A program made the position numbers and the translations under genes. The notes beneath the pieces were generated by a model, which made no database searches, was not told the DNA's origin, and was given only the letters and a program-made list of their open reading frames with translations. 64,000 nucleotides of DNA, taken from the NCBI GenBank assembly GCA_016745215.1, contig CP050890.1:2914001-2978000 (forward strand). The letters are read 5' to 3'. Within the stretch, counting starts at the first letter, position 1, and every line of letters begins with the position of its first letter. Below, one piece after another: positions 1 to 9,037 of the stretch. This stretch comes from Thiohalocapsa sp. PB-PSB1. GTDB taxonomy: Bacteria > Pseudomonadota > Gammaproteobacteria > Chromatiales > Chromatiaceae.

Positions 1-1
1 T

Positions 2-1582
2 GAGAGCGAATATGACACCTTTGGCGTGGGTCACTCCAGCACCTCCATCAGCGCTGCGTTGGGCATGGCCATCGCCACCAAACTCAAGGGCGAGCGTCGT
101 CAGGTCATCGCCGTCATCGGGGATGGCGCGCTGGGCGCTGGCATGGCGTTCGAGGCTCTCAACCACGGGGGTCCGCTGGATCCTGATGTGTTGGTGATTC
201 TCAACGACAACGAGATGTCCATCAGTCCACCTGTGGGCGCTATCAGCCGCCACCTTGCCAAGCTGCTCTCCGGGCGTTTCTATACGCGCATGCGCGAAGG
301 CAGCAAGAACGCGCTGGCAGGAATGCCTCAATTGCGCCAATTGGCGGGGCGTTGGGAAGAACACATGAAGGGCATGGTGATGCCCAGCACCTATTTCGAA
401 GAGCTCGGTTTTAACTATATCGGGCCCATCAATGGGCATGACATCGATGCCGTCGTTGCCACGCTGAAGAACATGAAGCAGATGCCGGGTCCACGGCTGC
501 TGCATGTGATTACACAAAAAGGACACGGCTTTGAGCCAGCCGAACATGCGCCAACTACATACCATGGTGTTACCCCATTCGACCGCGAGACCGGCGCGAT
601 GCGCAAGGGCAAAGGCAGTGGCAAGAGTTACACCCAGATCTTTGGCGACTGGCTCTGCGATACTGCCGCGGTGGACAAACGTTTGCTAGGAATCACTCCG
701 GCCATGCGTGAGGGCTCTGGATTGGTCGAGTTTGCGAAACGCTACCCCGAGCGCTACTTCGACGTCGGCATTGCCGAGCAGCACGCCGTAACGCTTGCCG
801 CCGGCATGGCCTGCGAAGGCATGAAGCCCGTGGTCGCCATCTACAGCACCTTCCTGCAACGCGCCTACGATCAGCTGGTGCATGACGTTTGCTTACAAGG
901 ACTCGATGTGACTTTCGCCGTCGACCGCGCCGGGCTGGTGGGAGCCGACGGTGCCACCCATGCGGGCAGTTTCGACCTGAGCTATGCGCGTCCGCTGCCG
1001 AATCTGATCATTGCTGCGCCGGCAGATGAGAATGAATGTCGGCAACTACTGCAGACGGTTTATGAGCACAAAGGCCCAGCTTTGGTGCGCTATCCGCGGG
1101 GGCGCGGTCCCGGTGTCAGGATCGAACAATCCATCAAGTCTCTGCCGATTGGCAAAGGCGAACTTCGCCATCAAGGCATGGATGTTGCGCTGCTCGCCTT
1201 TGGCAGCCGCGTTGCGGTTGCCGAACAGATCGGCAAACGGCTTGGGCTGACGGTGGCCAACATGCGTTTCATCAAACCTCTGGACGAGTTGCTGATTCTT
1301 GAATTGGCGGATCGTCATCGCCTATTGGTTACGGTGGAGGAGAACGTCATTGCCGGCGGTGCTGGCTCAGCAGTTGCCGAACTGCTCGCCGAACATGGCG
1401 TCAATGTTCGTTGTCTTCACCTTGGATTGCCTGACCAGTGTCAGGAGCAGGCCGATCACGACCAACAATTGGCTGCCTGCGGGCTGGATGCGTCAGGCAT
1501 CGAGGAAGCCGTGCGAGCCGAAATGGCCGAGCTGGGCATACATTCCGAGATCACGCGCGCGGTCAATATTCGCGCGGTCTGA
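2..1582 (+). CDS. dxs: 1-deoxy-D-xylulose-5-phosphate synthase, 5' end outside the window
   Basis: DXS condenses pyruvate and glyceraldehyde 3-phosphate in the cytosol, the first step of the MEP isoprenoid route that feeds carotenoids and the phytyl tail of bacteriochlorophyll. The frame is open from base 2; the visible protein begins inside the thiamine-diphosphate domain (FGVGHSSTSISAALGMA), then the GDGALGAGMAFEALNH cofactor segment, the transketolase-like pyrimidine domain (DVGIAEQHAVTLAAGMA, DRAGLVGADGATHAG) and the C-terminal transketolase domain (VTVEENVIAGGAGSAVAELL). About 526 residues remain of a usual ~620-640, so only the N-terminal ~100 are missing. Placement beside crtC is common in phototroph gene clusters. 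Family assignment is secure. Confidence 0.97.
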   Translation, partial: ESEYDTFGVGHSSTSISAALGMAIATKLKGERRQVIAVIGDGALGAGMAFEALNHGGPLDPDVLVILNDNEMSISPPVGAISRHLAKLLSGRFYTRMREGSKNALAGMPQLRQLAGRWEEHMKGMVMPSTYFEELGFNYIGPINGHDIDAVVATLKNMKQMPGPRLLHVITQKGHGFEPAEHAPTTYHGVTPFDRETGAMRKGKGSGKSYTQIFGDWLCDTAAVDKRLLGITPAMREGSGLVEFAKRYPERYFDVGIAEQHAVTLAAGMACEGMKPVVAIYSTFLQRAYDQLVHDVCLQGLDVTFAVDRAGLVGADGATHAGSFDLSYARPLPNLIIAAPADENECRQLLQTVYEHKGPALVRYPRGRGPGVRIEQSIKSLPIGKGELRHQGMDVALLAFGSRVAVAEQIGKRLGLTVANMRFIKPLDELLILELADRHRLLVTVEENVIAGGAGSAVAELLAEHGVNVRCLHLGLPDQCQEQADHDQQLAACGLDASGIEEAVRAEMAELGIHSEITRAVNIRAV

Positions 1583-1887
1583 GCGAAAGTGATTAGCCGG
1601 GATTCATCCGAGCGGGGCGCGCTCCCCGCGTCGGAGGCGGGTGTGTGCTGCAACAACTCAGGGGCAGGCCCCAGAATCGGACCCTAGAATCATGTGATTG
1701 CTATTGGGTGTGCTGTCCGAACGGATTGTGTCGCCTGCGTTCCATGGCTCTTCCTGATCAACAAGATGTCGAGGGGGTACTCTGTTGAGACGCGGCAAGA
1801 AGAGGCTCGCATAGAGGCATTAAGAAAAAAGCTCGCGGGCGTAAAATGCCTCTTCCTGATACGCAGTATTTCGGGGCCGATCCCAGC
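1583..1887. other. Convergent intergenic region
   Basis: Gap between the ends of dxs (plus) and the minus-strand carotenoid group. No convincing gene. An 8-bp inverted repeat (GAGGCATT at 1815-1822, AATGCCTC near 1849-1856) spans an A-rich stretch, and a G/C-rich palindromic stretch lies near 1615-1640. Either could serve as a terminator, but neither has a clear T-run. Confidence 0.4.
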
Positions 1888-2190
1888 TCAGGTGTCATTC
1901 TGTTGAGAGGTACGCTGGTGCCAGCGCAACCCAAGATCGACCAGGTGGGATCCCAGGGCCAGGGCCAGCATCAGCGCAATCCATCCCCACCAGCCGCCGA
2001 CCAAGGCGATACGTAGGGTCAGCAATAATAGAGCGCCCGAAATTAACGTGGGTGCAATATCGGCGAACAGACGACGATCTTTCGTTCTTTGGCCGACCCA
2101 AGCGAGCAGCATTGCCTCCGCGGCTATCAAAACCAGAATCAGGTCGATGATCCTGCCTTCGGCGAATTGTGATTCCAACCAAATCATCAA
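1888..2190 (-). CDS. Small membrane protein next to crtC
   Basis: A 100-residue protein with about three hydrophobic segments (residues ~15-33, ~48-62 and ~64-84: ALLLLTLRIALVGGWWGWIA, LMLALALGSHLVDLGL) and a polar C-terminus. It starts 38 bp after the crtC stop on the same strand and is probably co-transcribed with it. I do not recognise a named family. Small membrane proteins of this kind are often found next to carotenoid hydratase genes in purple bacteria, so a role in the carotenoid locus is an inference from position only. Confidence 0.6.
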   Translation of the reverse strand: MMIWLESQFAEGRIIDLILVLIAAEAMLLAWVGQRTKDRRLFADIAPTLISGALLLLTLRIALVGGWWGWIALMLALALGSHLVDLGLRWHQRTSQQNDT

Positions 2191-2228
2191 GATCGGGCGT
2201 CCATTAGAAATTAGAATACACCGGTTGT

Positions 2229-3277
2229 TCAGCGCCGACGCCGCGGCATGCGATAGGGCAGCATGTACTGGACCACGGGTGAGCGGAAGCGCTCCAATGA
2301 AAGACTTTCGTGTACTGCTGTTGCCGGTTGGCCAAGCAGTTGTGTTTCGATTACCGAGCGCGAATAGAAGGGCGTATCCTCAAGGGTATCCATAACCCGA
2401 GGCGGATGCTCTCCTTCGGCTTGGATTCCACGAGGAACACGCCAGATCGGTGTTGGCGGCAGACGATGATTCGGTGGTGGGTCGAATTCACTCAAAGCAC
2501 CGTCGCGGGCGAATCGCAGGGCTAGGGGGAATGCATCTCCCTGTTTGCGCTGCATGTGGTAGAGAATCGCACAATCCTCGCCAATGTTGGCACGTGACCA
2601 ATTCCAGGAAACAAAACCGTCTTCAAGGGGTTCTTCTCCCCAGTTTCTATCGAAGTATGCATGCCCAGACCAATGCAGCGCTGGTTGCTCCAATTTGACT
2701 TCGATGCGGGCGCTCGGAGCCATCGGCCTCCAGTGATGAAGGCCATTGACGTCAAGGTTGAAAGCCTGTTCGTTAATAAATGTTGGACTCAGTTTTACTT
2801 GTCCACGCACGCGCCGGGGGATTGGGGTTCCGATCTCGTCGATATTGACGGTCAGACCATCATCCGGACTCCAGCATAGGCTGCTTGGGCCAATACCGAG
2901 TGCCGACACGCTTTGGCTCAAGGAGCCGGCCCGCCGTTCCGTCATGGTCCAGCGCCGTTGTTCGCCATAAAGGCAAACATTCAATGAGCAATAGTCCTTC
3001 GGATCATCCTTGCCACGTCTTCGTCCCTTGAAATAGTACGGGGAGAACACTGAACCGATGAATGCGATGAGCGTCAGGCCCTGTTTGCGGTCGTTGCTGA
3101 GTGCATCGACATACCACCATGCGTACCGCGATGCGGTACCTGGATGTCCAATTGCGGACCGCTGATTGGATCGCTGCCAAGAATAGGTAGATCATCAGGC
3201 TTTGTTTGCTCCGAGCCTGTTGTCTTGCTGTCATCTGACCGGTTGCTGGTCGGTGAAGATGTGGTTGAGGGTTTCAT
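2229..3277 (-). pseudogene. crtC: Carotenoid 1,2-hydratase (hydroxyneurosporene synthase family) with a frameshift
   Basis: CrtC adds water across the 1,2 double bond of acyclic carotenoids in the spirilloxanthin, spheroidene and okenone routes. The larger part runs 2229 to about 3125 and carries family segments such as SVFSPYYFKGRRRGKDDP, CSLNVCLYG, RWTMTERR and SGHAYFDRNWGEEPLEDGFV. The N-terminal part (ATG at 3275-3277 to GPQLDIQVPHRG) lies in another frame. Inserting one base near 3125 joins them as HRG-YAWWYVDALSND, the expected sequence, giving about 349 residues, a normal length. The start overlaps the preceding gene as ATGA, so coupling is likely. Either a real one-base deletion that kills the enzyme or a sequencing error; the rest shows no decay. 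Confidence 0.85.
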
Positions 3278-3545
3278 CGCCGTTTACGGTGACGGATGAG
3301 CAGCGTGAGTTCGGTCACCGAGAACCAAAGCACGCCTAGGAGGATCATAGAAATAGGAATGTATCTGTAGGGGGTTTCTCCATTCTCGGGCGCGAATGCT
3401 TTTAGAATGACGCCGACGACCATGCCGCCCCAAAACAGAATGGCCGCGATCGGCACACGACGACCGGCAATGCGAAAAGGCTCGGCGCTGCGCTCGGTAG
3501 GAAGCAGTTGAGGCTCGCTGCTCGTTTCCGAGGCTTCAGTCGCTG
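3274..3545 (-). pseudogene. Small two-helix membrane protein upstream of crtC, N-terminus cut off
   Basis: The open frame continues upstream of the first internal start codon (GTG near 3456) through a normal-looking polar segment (ATEASETSSEPQLLPTERSA) to about 3545, where it meets an IS91-type transposase fragment. About 88 residues survive, with two predicted helices (IAAILFWGGMVVGVILKAF and YIPISMILLGVLWFSVTELT) and a basic tail HRKRR. Its stop overlaps the crtC start (ATGA at 3274-3277). The native start has been lost at the junction. No named family recognised; likely a carotenoid-locus protein by position. Confidence 0.6.
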
Positions 3546-3970
3546 CTGCTGCGGCGGAACAACAGGCCGTAGACCCGCTCGGGGTTGTAGCGCGCCAGGG
3601 GGATCAGGTCATGCGGCAGGGTGAAGACGATGTGGAAGTATTGGATCGGCAACAGCTCAAGTTCGCGGGCGTCGACCCAGGCCGCTCGTTGACTCCCGCG
3701 GCACTTGGGGCAGTTGCGGTTGCGACAGCTGTTGTAGCTGATCTCGGTGTGTCCGCAATGGTCGCATTCATCGACGTGGCCACCGAGTGCCGTGGTCCGG
3801 CATTTCTCGATGTCCGACATGGCCTTGTGTTGTTGGGGGGTGAGGATGTGCGTCTGCCGATAGTCGTCGCCATAGGCGCGGAAGACATCGGCGACCTCGA
3901 ACTGGATGTCCGGCGGCTCGGGTGGGAATTCCCGCTTGATTTCACGGCTCAAGCAAGTTTGGGCGTCCAT
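3540..3970 (-). pseudogene. IS91-family transposase, N-terminal fragment
   Basis: 144 residues with the zinc-binding domain of IS91/IS801-type transposases: CDHCGHTEISYNSCRNRNCPKC at residues ~65-87, then the segment QYFHIVFTLPHDLIPLARYN that leads into the Y2/HUH domain. The reading ends at LLFRRSSSD, far short of the usual 300-400 residues, and the catalytic tyrosines are missing. The break coincides with the cut end of the small membrane-protein gene, so insertion or later deletion at this junction separated the carotenoid genes from whatever lay upstream. Confidence 0.85.
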
Positions 3971-4067
3971 GCCGGGGGGATTATAGTCTAGCGACGTGAA
4001 TGCTGTATACCCTTACAGGTATTGATGGGAGTGCCTTTTGGTTCGCTCCGGGCTTTCAATTTATTTA

Positions 4068-4160
4068 GTCCAACGTTCAGCACAGCCCGGCGTATGCTGC
4101 CAAGCCGCCGCTGACGCGCGCGGCTTGGCAGCATACGCCGGGCTGGTGCACTTGTTGGCA
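4068..4160 (-). repeat. attC-like integron recombination site 1
   Basis: On the plus strand GTCCAAC (4068-4074) and GTTGGCA (4154-4160) bracket a long imperfect palindrome. The inner arms (4083-4108 and 4120-4145) are perfectly complementary over 26 bp with an 11-nt loop; the outer parts pair with small bulges, as in attC sites. Read on the minus strand the R' core is GTTGGAC, a full match to GTTRRRY. The antitoxin-like gene stops one base before the R'' core, as in gene cassettes. Confidence 0.65.
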
Positions 4161-4161
4161 C

Positions 4162-4359
4162 TTATTGACTACTCCTGCGCGCGATTAGCGCCCGAACCTC
4201 TGGAGCGAGGCTCGCGGGTATGGAAATGGTTACCGTGTCTTCTTGCTCGAAGGCCGCTTCAATCTCTGCGAACTGCTCGTCTTCGGACTGGCTTTCGTAG
4301 TGGTCGAGGACTTGACGCACACGATCTTCATCCCAGCCCTTTGGAAATGCATTACTCAT
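4162..4359 (-). CDS. Antitoxin-like protein of a cassette toxin-antitoxin pair
   Basis: 65 residues, acidic (DHYESQSEDEQFAEIEAAFEQ), ending with a short basic tail. It follows the DUF4258-like gene with an ATGA overlap at 4356-4359, so the two are translationally coupled. The TAA stop lies one base from the attC-like core, placing the pair in an integron cassette. The small acidic downstream partner of a toxin-like gene suggests an antitoxin; no DNA-binding motif is obvious. Inference from context. Confidence 0.65.
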   Translation of the reverse strand: MSNAFPKGWDEDRVRQVLDHYESQSEDEQFAEIEAAFEQEDTVTISIPASLAPEVRALIARRSSQ

Positions 4360-4640
4360 CGGCTCTTCCTCCGTTGTCTTCGTCGATACGCGGCCTTTGC
4401 TTTGCCTTGCAGTTCGTAGGCCGTGATCACGAACACGCTCTCGGGGTCTTCATCTGGAACATAGATGACTTGGAGAAACCGCCCGGCGCCTGTCTGACCG
4501 ATTTTCATTCGTGAGTCGCGCTTTGCAGGCAAATCCTCGCCAGGGCCGAACATCACTTCTGACACTTCATCTTCATCAACTCCGTGCTCGTAAATGTGAG
4601 GCATGCCAGTTGACGGGTCGTTATAGAAGCGAATCTTCAA
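4356..4640 (-). CDS. DUF4258-like toxin-family protein
   Basis: 94 residues, with a compact alpha/beta domain (MPHIYEHGVDEDEVSEVMF, KIGQTGAGRFLQVIYVPD, SVFVITAYELQGKAKAAYRR) typical of small RelE/BrnT-like proteins annotated as DUF4258. The start is TTG at 4638-4640, supported by AGGAG about five bases upstream. Such proteins are usually mRNA-cleaving toxins or relatives. It is the first gene of a two-gene cassette between attC-like sites. Toxin activity is inferred. Confidence 0.7.
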   Translation of the reverse strand: MKIRFYNDPSTGMPHIYEHGVDEDEVSEVMFGPGEDLPAKRDSRMKIGQTGAGRFLQVIYVPDEDPESVFVITAYELQGKAKAAYRRRQRRKSR

Positions 4641-4711
4641 GTCTGTCTCCTATCGCTTCCGGTCCGGGCGCTTCTGGCAAAGGGGTTGGTGGTCGCCCGA
4701 AGTTTGTATGG

Positions 4712-4821
4712 TGCCAACGTTGCAAATCAGCCGACACAAAAGCGCGCCAGCACCGGCGCTAGAAACAACTGAACGAACTCGACGCGCGCTTTTGTGGTCG
4801 GCTGGATTTGCCTTGTTAGCC
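4712..4821 (-). repeat. attC-like integron recombination site 2
   Basis: TGCCAAC (4712-4718) and GTTAGCC (4815-4821) bracket arms that pair as GCAAATC(-)AGCCGAC(-)ACAAAAGCGCG against its complement, with two unpaired bases on one strand. Extrahelical bases are the strand-choosing signature of attC sites. A 45-bp variable central region separates the arms. It lies upstream of the toxin-like gene on the minus strand and so would belong to the preceding cassette. Confidence 0.65.
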
Positions 4822-4917
4822 CATAGGTGTTCGGGATATTTTTTCTTAAATTTCATGCAGTTATAAATTTTTTCAATAGACGGCGAAACCCTTGCTAACT
4901 TTCATAATAAAATAGTT

Positions 4918-5199
4918 GTGCCCACTAAATACTACAAAAGCAGCAAAGGTATCGCCATGACCGAGAATAGCATTCTTGATGTTTTGAAACAATGCTTCGA
5001 AAAATTTATTCCTGCCGAGGACGCCAGAACCACGATCACACCTTTGGAGTTTACAATCACTTTGGTGTTTTGCTATTTCGGAGATTCTAAGACATTTTCA
5101 TTGGAGTCCATTCGCCGTTTCATGATAGGACACCTGAGACGCTGTATGAAAACTATTTTCTTTAATGTTCGACCTAAACAACGCAATAAATTCGAATAG
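4918..5199 (+). CDS. Unrecognised ORF, perhaps an N-terminal transposase fragment
   Basis: 93 residues (a second ATG at 4957 is equally possible). A hydrophobic stretch TPLEFTITLVFCYFGDSKTF is followed by a basic segment FMIGHLRRCMKTIFFNVRPK. The layout recalls the N-terminus of IS4-like transposases, but I cannot confirm this. The surrounding DNA is much more AT-rich than the photosynthesis genes, suggesting transfer. It ends exactly where an IS5-type fragment begins on the other strand, so it may be truncated. Confidence 0.35.
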   Translation: MPTKYYKSSKGIAMTENSILDVLKQCFEKFIPAEDARTTITPLEFTITLVFCYFGDSKTFSLESIRRFMIGHLRRCMKTIFFNVRPKQRNKFE

Positions 5200-5200
5200 T

Positions 5201-5709
5201 CTACTCATAAGCTATTTGATTATTACAAATTTGACGAAGCAATAAACGTGACGATGCAAGATAGACCTGTGACTCACTTGATCTCGGTTCTCTTTCATAA
5301 TCTTTACTCAGTCGACGAGACCGGCCAAGCCAAGCAAATGTGCGCTCCACGACCCAGCGACGCGGCAATACATGAAAACCTTTCTTTCTTTTCTGCCTCT
5401 TTACAATCTCGAGGGTGCAATTAAATTCAGATAATACCCAATTAAAAAGCTCTTTACCCATATAGCCGCAATCAGCCCAAATATACTTTACACTCTGCAG
5501 GAGCACGAATAGACGCGTGAGAATTTCACGAGCTGCTTTTCCGTCATACACATTAGCTGCATGCACGTAGACGACAAGCAGGCAACCTATTGTATCAACG
5601 ACGATATGTCGCTTCCGGCCCTTGACAAGCTTACCACCATCGAAGCCGGATTCGACCGATGACTCCGGTGTCCCTTTGACACTTTGGCTATCAATGATGG
5701 CGCCACTTG
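5201..5709 (-). pseudogene. IS5-family transposase, C-terminal fragment
   Basis: About 170 residues of an IS5-type (IS1031-like) DDE transposase: IIDSQSVKGTPES around the first catalytic Asp, RKRHIVVDTIGCLLVV, the second Asp in KYIWADCGYMGKE, and RRWVVERTFAWLGRSRRLSK with the catalytic Glu. The N-terminus is missing: the frame runs into the left inverted repeat of the ISL3 element at 5710. Confidence 0.85.
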
Positions 5710-7181
5710 GGCTCTTCCGGATCTCGTGGGACTGTTGTATCATGTAAATCAACAACTTGAGAACCGCCTGTCACTGAAACCCCATCTGGACGTTGTTGAT
5801 AATGACATTTGATAAAGAGACCCTTCAGACACTTTTAAATCTTCCTGATATCGCCGTTGATCGCGTGGTGCTCGGCGAGCGCAAGACACTTAAAGTCTAT
5901 GTGCATAGCACCCTGGAGGGTACGAACTGTCATCGCTGTGGTCGGCCAATCGATCATGAGTATGGCCATGGTCGAGAACTTGAGTTACGCCATTTGCCAT
6001 TCGGGGATTATAGAGTTGTTCTTGTTTTGAGGCCGAAACGTTATCAATGCCCTTTCTGCGAAGGGCGTCCAACAACGAGCCAAACGCTGTCATGGTACAC
6101 GCAGCGCTCCCGGGTGACAAAAGCGTTCGAACAGCAGATGCTACTGGAGTTGATCAACAGTACGCTCGAGGATGTTAGTCGTAAGCATGCCATTGGTGTC
6201 GACGCACTGCAGGGTATTTTGGATCGAAACATAGCCTGTGATGTCGATTGGAACGCAATTGAACGCTTGGAGGTCATTGGCATTGATGAGATTGCGTTGA
6301 AAAAGGGTCATCGTGATTTTGTCGTCGTTGTCAGCGCTTACATTAACGAGACATTGCATGTCATCGGTCTGCTCGGCGACCGCACCAAGGCCACCGTACA
6401 GGAGTTTTTTCTCAGCATTCCCAAGCGCTTGCGACGCACCGTCCAGAGTGTGTGCTCGGATCTTTATCAAGGTTTCATCGGTGCCGCTAAAGCCGTGTTC
6501 GGCAAGCGCGTACACATTTGCGCGGATCGGTTCCATGTTGCCAAGCTGTACCGAAATGGACTGGAAAAACTGCGCAAAAGCGAATGGAAACGGCTGTGCC
6601 ATATACTCTCCAAAGAAGAGCGCAAGTCGTTCAAGAACGTGCATTGGCTGCTGCGTCAGCGTCGCGCCGATCTGAATGCAGATGAGCGACGCATGCTGAA
6701 TCGGCTCTTTCGCTATTCACCAAAATTACAAGAAGCCTATGAGGCTTGCGAATCACTCACTGCCATCTATGAAAGCCGCCTATCAAAAGGTCAGGGTAAG
6801 CGCAAACTGCGTGGCTGGATGGAACGTGTCACCAACCGCAAGCTCAGTTGCTTTGATAGCTTCCTCGGTACGCTGAATACGCATTTTGAGGAAGTGACCA
6901 ATTATTTTATTGGTCGACATACCAGCGGCTTTGTCGAGGGATTAAATAATAAGATCAAAGTCATCAAACGCCGCTGCTATGGCATCACCAACCTCGGGCA
7001 CCTCTATCAAAGGGTATTCCTGGATCTCAACGGATATGACCGGTTCGGGGTCGATACATTATAAATCAATGAGTTACAGACTTTGTGCTCAACCACATTT
7101 TAATCTTAATGTGTACGAAAAAATGAGACTAAGTGGTTGTTTTTAAAATATTTATTGGTTCCCACAAAATCCAGGAGAGCC
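5710..7181 (+). mobile_element. ISL3-family insertion sequence
   Basis: Imperfect terminal inverted repeats: the left end reads GGCTCTTCCGGATCTCGTGG from 5710, and the right end, read on the minus strand from 7181, begins GGCTCTCCTGGATTTTGTGG. A single full-length transposase gene lies between. The flanks (CCACTTG left, AATATGC right) show no target duplication, so one flank was probably rearranged after insertion. Confidence 0.75.
5802..7064 (+). CDS. ISL3-family transposase
   Basis: About 420 residues, full length for the family. An N-terminal zinc-ribbon region (CHRCGRPIDHEYGHGR near 40-55; CPFCEG near 84) precedes the DDE domain: IDEIALKKGHRDFVVVVSAY, CSDLYQGFIGAAKAVFG and GFVEGLNNKIKVIKRRCYG. 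I chose ATG 5802 over the in-frame TTG at 5793. No internal stops, so the element may still be active. It sits between an IS5 fragment and a broken tyrosine recombinase gene. Confidence 0.93.
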   Translation: MTFDKETLQTLLNLPDIAVDRVVLGERKTLKVYVHSTLEGTNCHRCGRPIDHEYGHGRELELRHLPFGDYRVVLVLRPKRYQCPFCEGRPTTSQTLSWYTQRSRVTKAFEQQMLLELINSTLEDVSRKHAIGVDALQGILDRNIACDVDWNAIERLEVIGIDEIALKKGHRDFVVVVSAYINETLHVIGLLGDRTKATVQEFFLSIPKRLRRTVQSVCSDLYQGFIGAAKAVFGKRVHICADRFHVAKLYRNGLEKLRKSEWKRLCHILSKEERKSFKNVHWLLRQRRADLNADERRMLNRLFRYSPKLQEAYEACESLTAIYESRLSKGQGKRKLRGWMERVTNRKLSCFDSFLGTLNTHFEEVTNYFIGRHTSGFVEGLNNKIKVIKRRCYGITNLGHLYQRVFLDLNGYDRFGVDTL

Positions 7182-7238
7182 AATATGCCGTTGTCGCTCG
7201 TCAACACTGCCCTTCCTTGGCGCAGAAGCACATGACCC

Positions 7239-8801
7239 TAATAGCGCTAGCGATCAATTAAAAACTCAATTAATACAATTAGTTATAACAATCTTTGTGG
7301 CTATGAAAATAGGAACGCCAATCACGCGACACATTCCATCGAAAGCTCATTACTTATCACTCGATTTACAGAATCGCCTTAATTATTAAGGTTAAGCTCC
7401 AGCAAAAAACCGATAGAATCATGTTGTCGAACATTTCCATCACTGGAGCCTAACCATGAGTGATCATAAACGACTGCAACTGAGTACGCAAATCAAAAAT
7501 CTCAAACATTCATTTTTGTAGTTATCCAACTTTTCTCTGAGCAATGTATTCAGTCCCGACTGGCTCAAGAAGTTGGCTGAATCGGTACCGTATCGTCGGG
7601 ATACCATCTACACTCCCTTGGTTGTGCTGCGACTTTTCTTGTTGCAAGTGCTTAATGATAATCGCTCTTGCAAAGCCGCGGTTTCCCGTTTTCTGATAGA
7701 ACGGGCAGGCGAAGGAGAAACCGAAATATCGCACAACTCCGGACCGTATTGTACCGCACGTACTCGCTTACCGCTGGCGTTGCTTGAAGACGGGGTGCGA
7801 GAAACAGCGGTCAAGGAAAATCACACGAAAAACGATTGGAAATGGCGCGGATATTATGTCTACATGGTGGACGGTACGACCGTGTTGTTACAGGATCCGG
7901 TTTGGGTTTTCCTATTGTTCGTATCTGCGCGTTGATCTCTCTGGCCACGGGTTCTGTCAGGGACTATGCCTACGCCCCCTACGAAGGTAAAGGCACGGGA
8001 GAAGCCTGATTATTCAGTAACTTACATGGATCGTTGAAGGAAGGCGATTTATTACTCGCGGACCGCTACTATGCCACTTTTGCAATCATAATGCGATTAA
8101 TTATGGCAGGGGTGCCTGTCGTCATGCAAAATCATGCAAGACGTAAAGTTGATTATAGCAAAGGAATCAGACTCGGAAAAAATGATCATTTAGTGACATG
8201 GTCGAAGCCGGCTGAAAAACCACTATGGATGTCGCAAGAAGAATATGATCAACTACCAAACACAATAACTGTGCGGGAATTCCGTGTTAATGGAACGGAT
8301 TTCGTGACAACTTTAACGGACCATAAGCAATTTCACAAAAAAGAAATGTCCTTTCTTTATCAGCAGCGTTGGAATATTGAAGTAGATCTTCGCAGCATAA
8401 AAACACACATGGGTATGGAAATGCTGAGCTGCCTGTCTCCGGAAATGATAAAAAAAGAGATCGCTATTTATTTCATGGCCTATAATCTTATTCGTTCGAT
8501 AATCTCTCAATCGGCAATTATTCATGAGAAAATTCCCAGACAAATTAGTTTCAAAGGTGCTGTCCAATTGATTGTAGCTGGCGCAACGACTCTGATCGGA
8601 ATGGCAAGTCGATGTATTATGGATATGGCGAATACCATACTCTTAGCAATATCGACAAACGCCGTGGGAATCCGTAATCAAACGCCACAGCCACGGGCAA
8701 TTAAGCGAAGGCCCAAGCCCTATCCCCTGCTAACAAAGCCCCGGAGAGAAGCTGTAATTGATCTTGAAAATCAGTATGCTACATGATCGCTAGCGCTATT
8801 A
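7239..8801 (+). mobile_element. IS4-family insertion sequence with intact ends and a dead transposase
   Basis: 18-bp perfect terminal inverted repeats (TAATAGCGCTAGCGATCA at 7239-7256 and its complement at 8784-8801) and an 11-bp target duplication GCACATGACCC (7228-7238 and 8802-8812). Duplications of 10-13 bp are usual for IS4 members. Length 1563 bp. It interrupts a tyrosine recombinase gene. The transposase inside carries several disabling changes. Confidence 0.9.
7456..8786 (+). pseudogene. IS4-family transposase with stops and a deletion
   Basis: The ATG at 7456 begins MSDHKRLQLSTQIKNLKHS and meets an amber codon at 7519-7521, after which the same frame continues through TIYTPLVVLRLFLLQVLNDN and ISHNSGPYCTARTRLPLALL to the first catalytic Asp (MVDGTTVLLQD). 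Near 7897 the frame breaks with loss of about 20 residues; GLGFPIVRICALISLATGSV follows in another frame, then a TGA before LFSNLHGSLKEGDLLLADRY. The C-terminal piece 8034-8786 is intact (YQQRWNIEVDLRSIKTHMGM includes the catalytic Glu region). The element could move only with a transposase supplied in trans. Confidence 0.88.
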
Positions 8802-9037
8802 GCACATGACCCCTCATGTGCTCCGCCACAGCGCGGCCATGGCGCTGCTGCAAAATGGCGTCGATCGTGCCGTCATCGCCTTATGGCTAGGGCATGAATC
8901 CGTGGAGACGACGCAAATCTACCTCCACGCCGACATGCGGATGAAAGAGCAGGCGCTCGCCAAGACTGCCAATGTCGATGTCCCACCGGGACACTACCGC
9001 CCGGACGACGAGCTGCTCGCCTTCCTGAAGAGCCTCT

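Noticed and set aside
1694..1906. 70-codon plus-strand frame after dxs
   Set aside because: No ribosome site, odd composition, and it runs into the convergent gene.
4038..4514. 158-codon plus-strand frame
   Set aside because: It runs across the attC-like palindrome and antisense to the coupled toxin-antitoxin genes, which have better starts and family wording.
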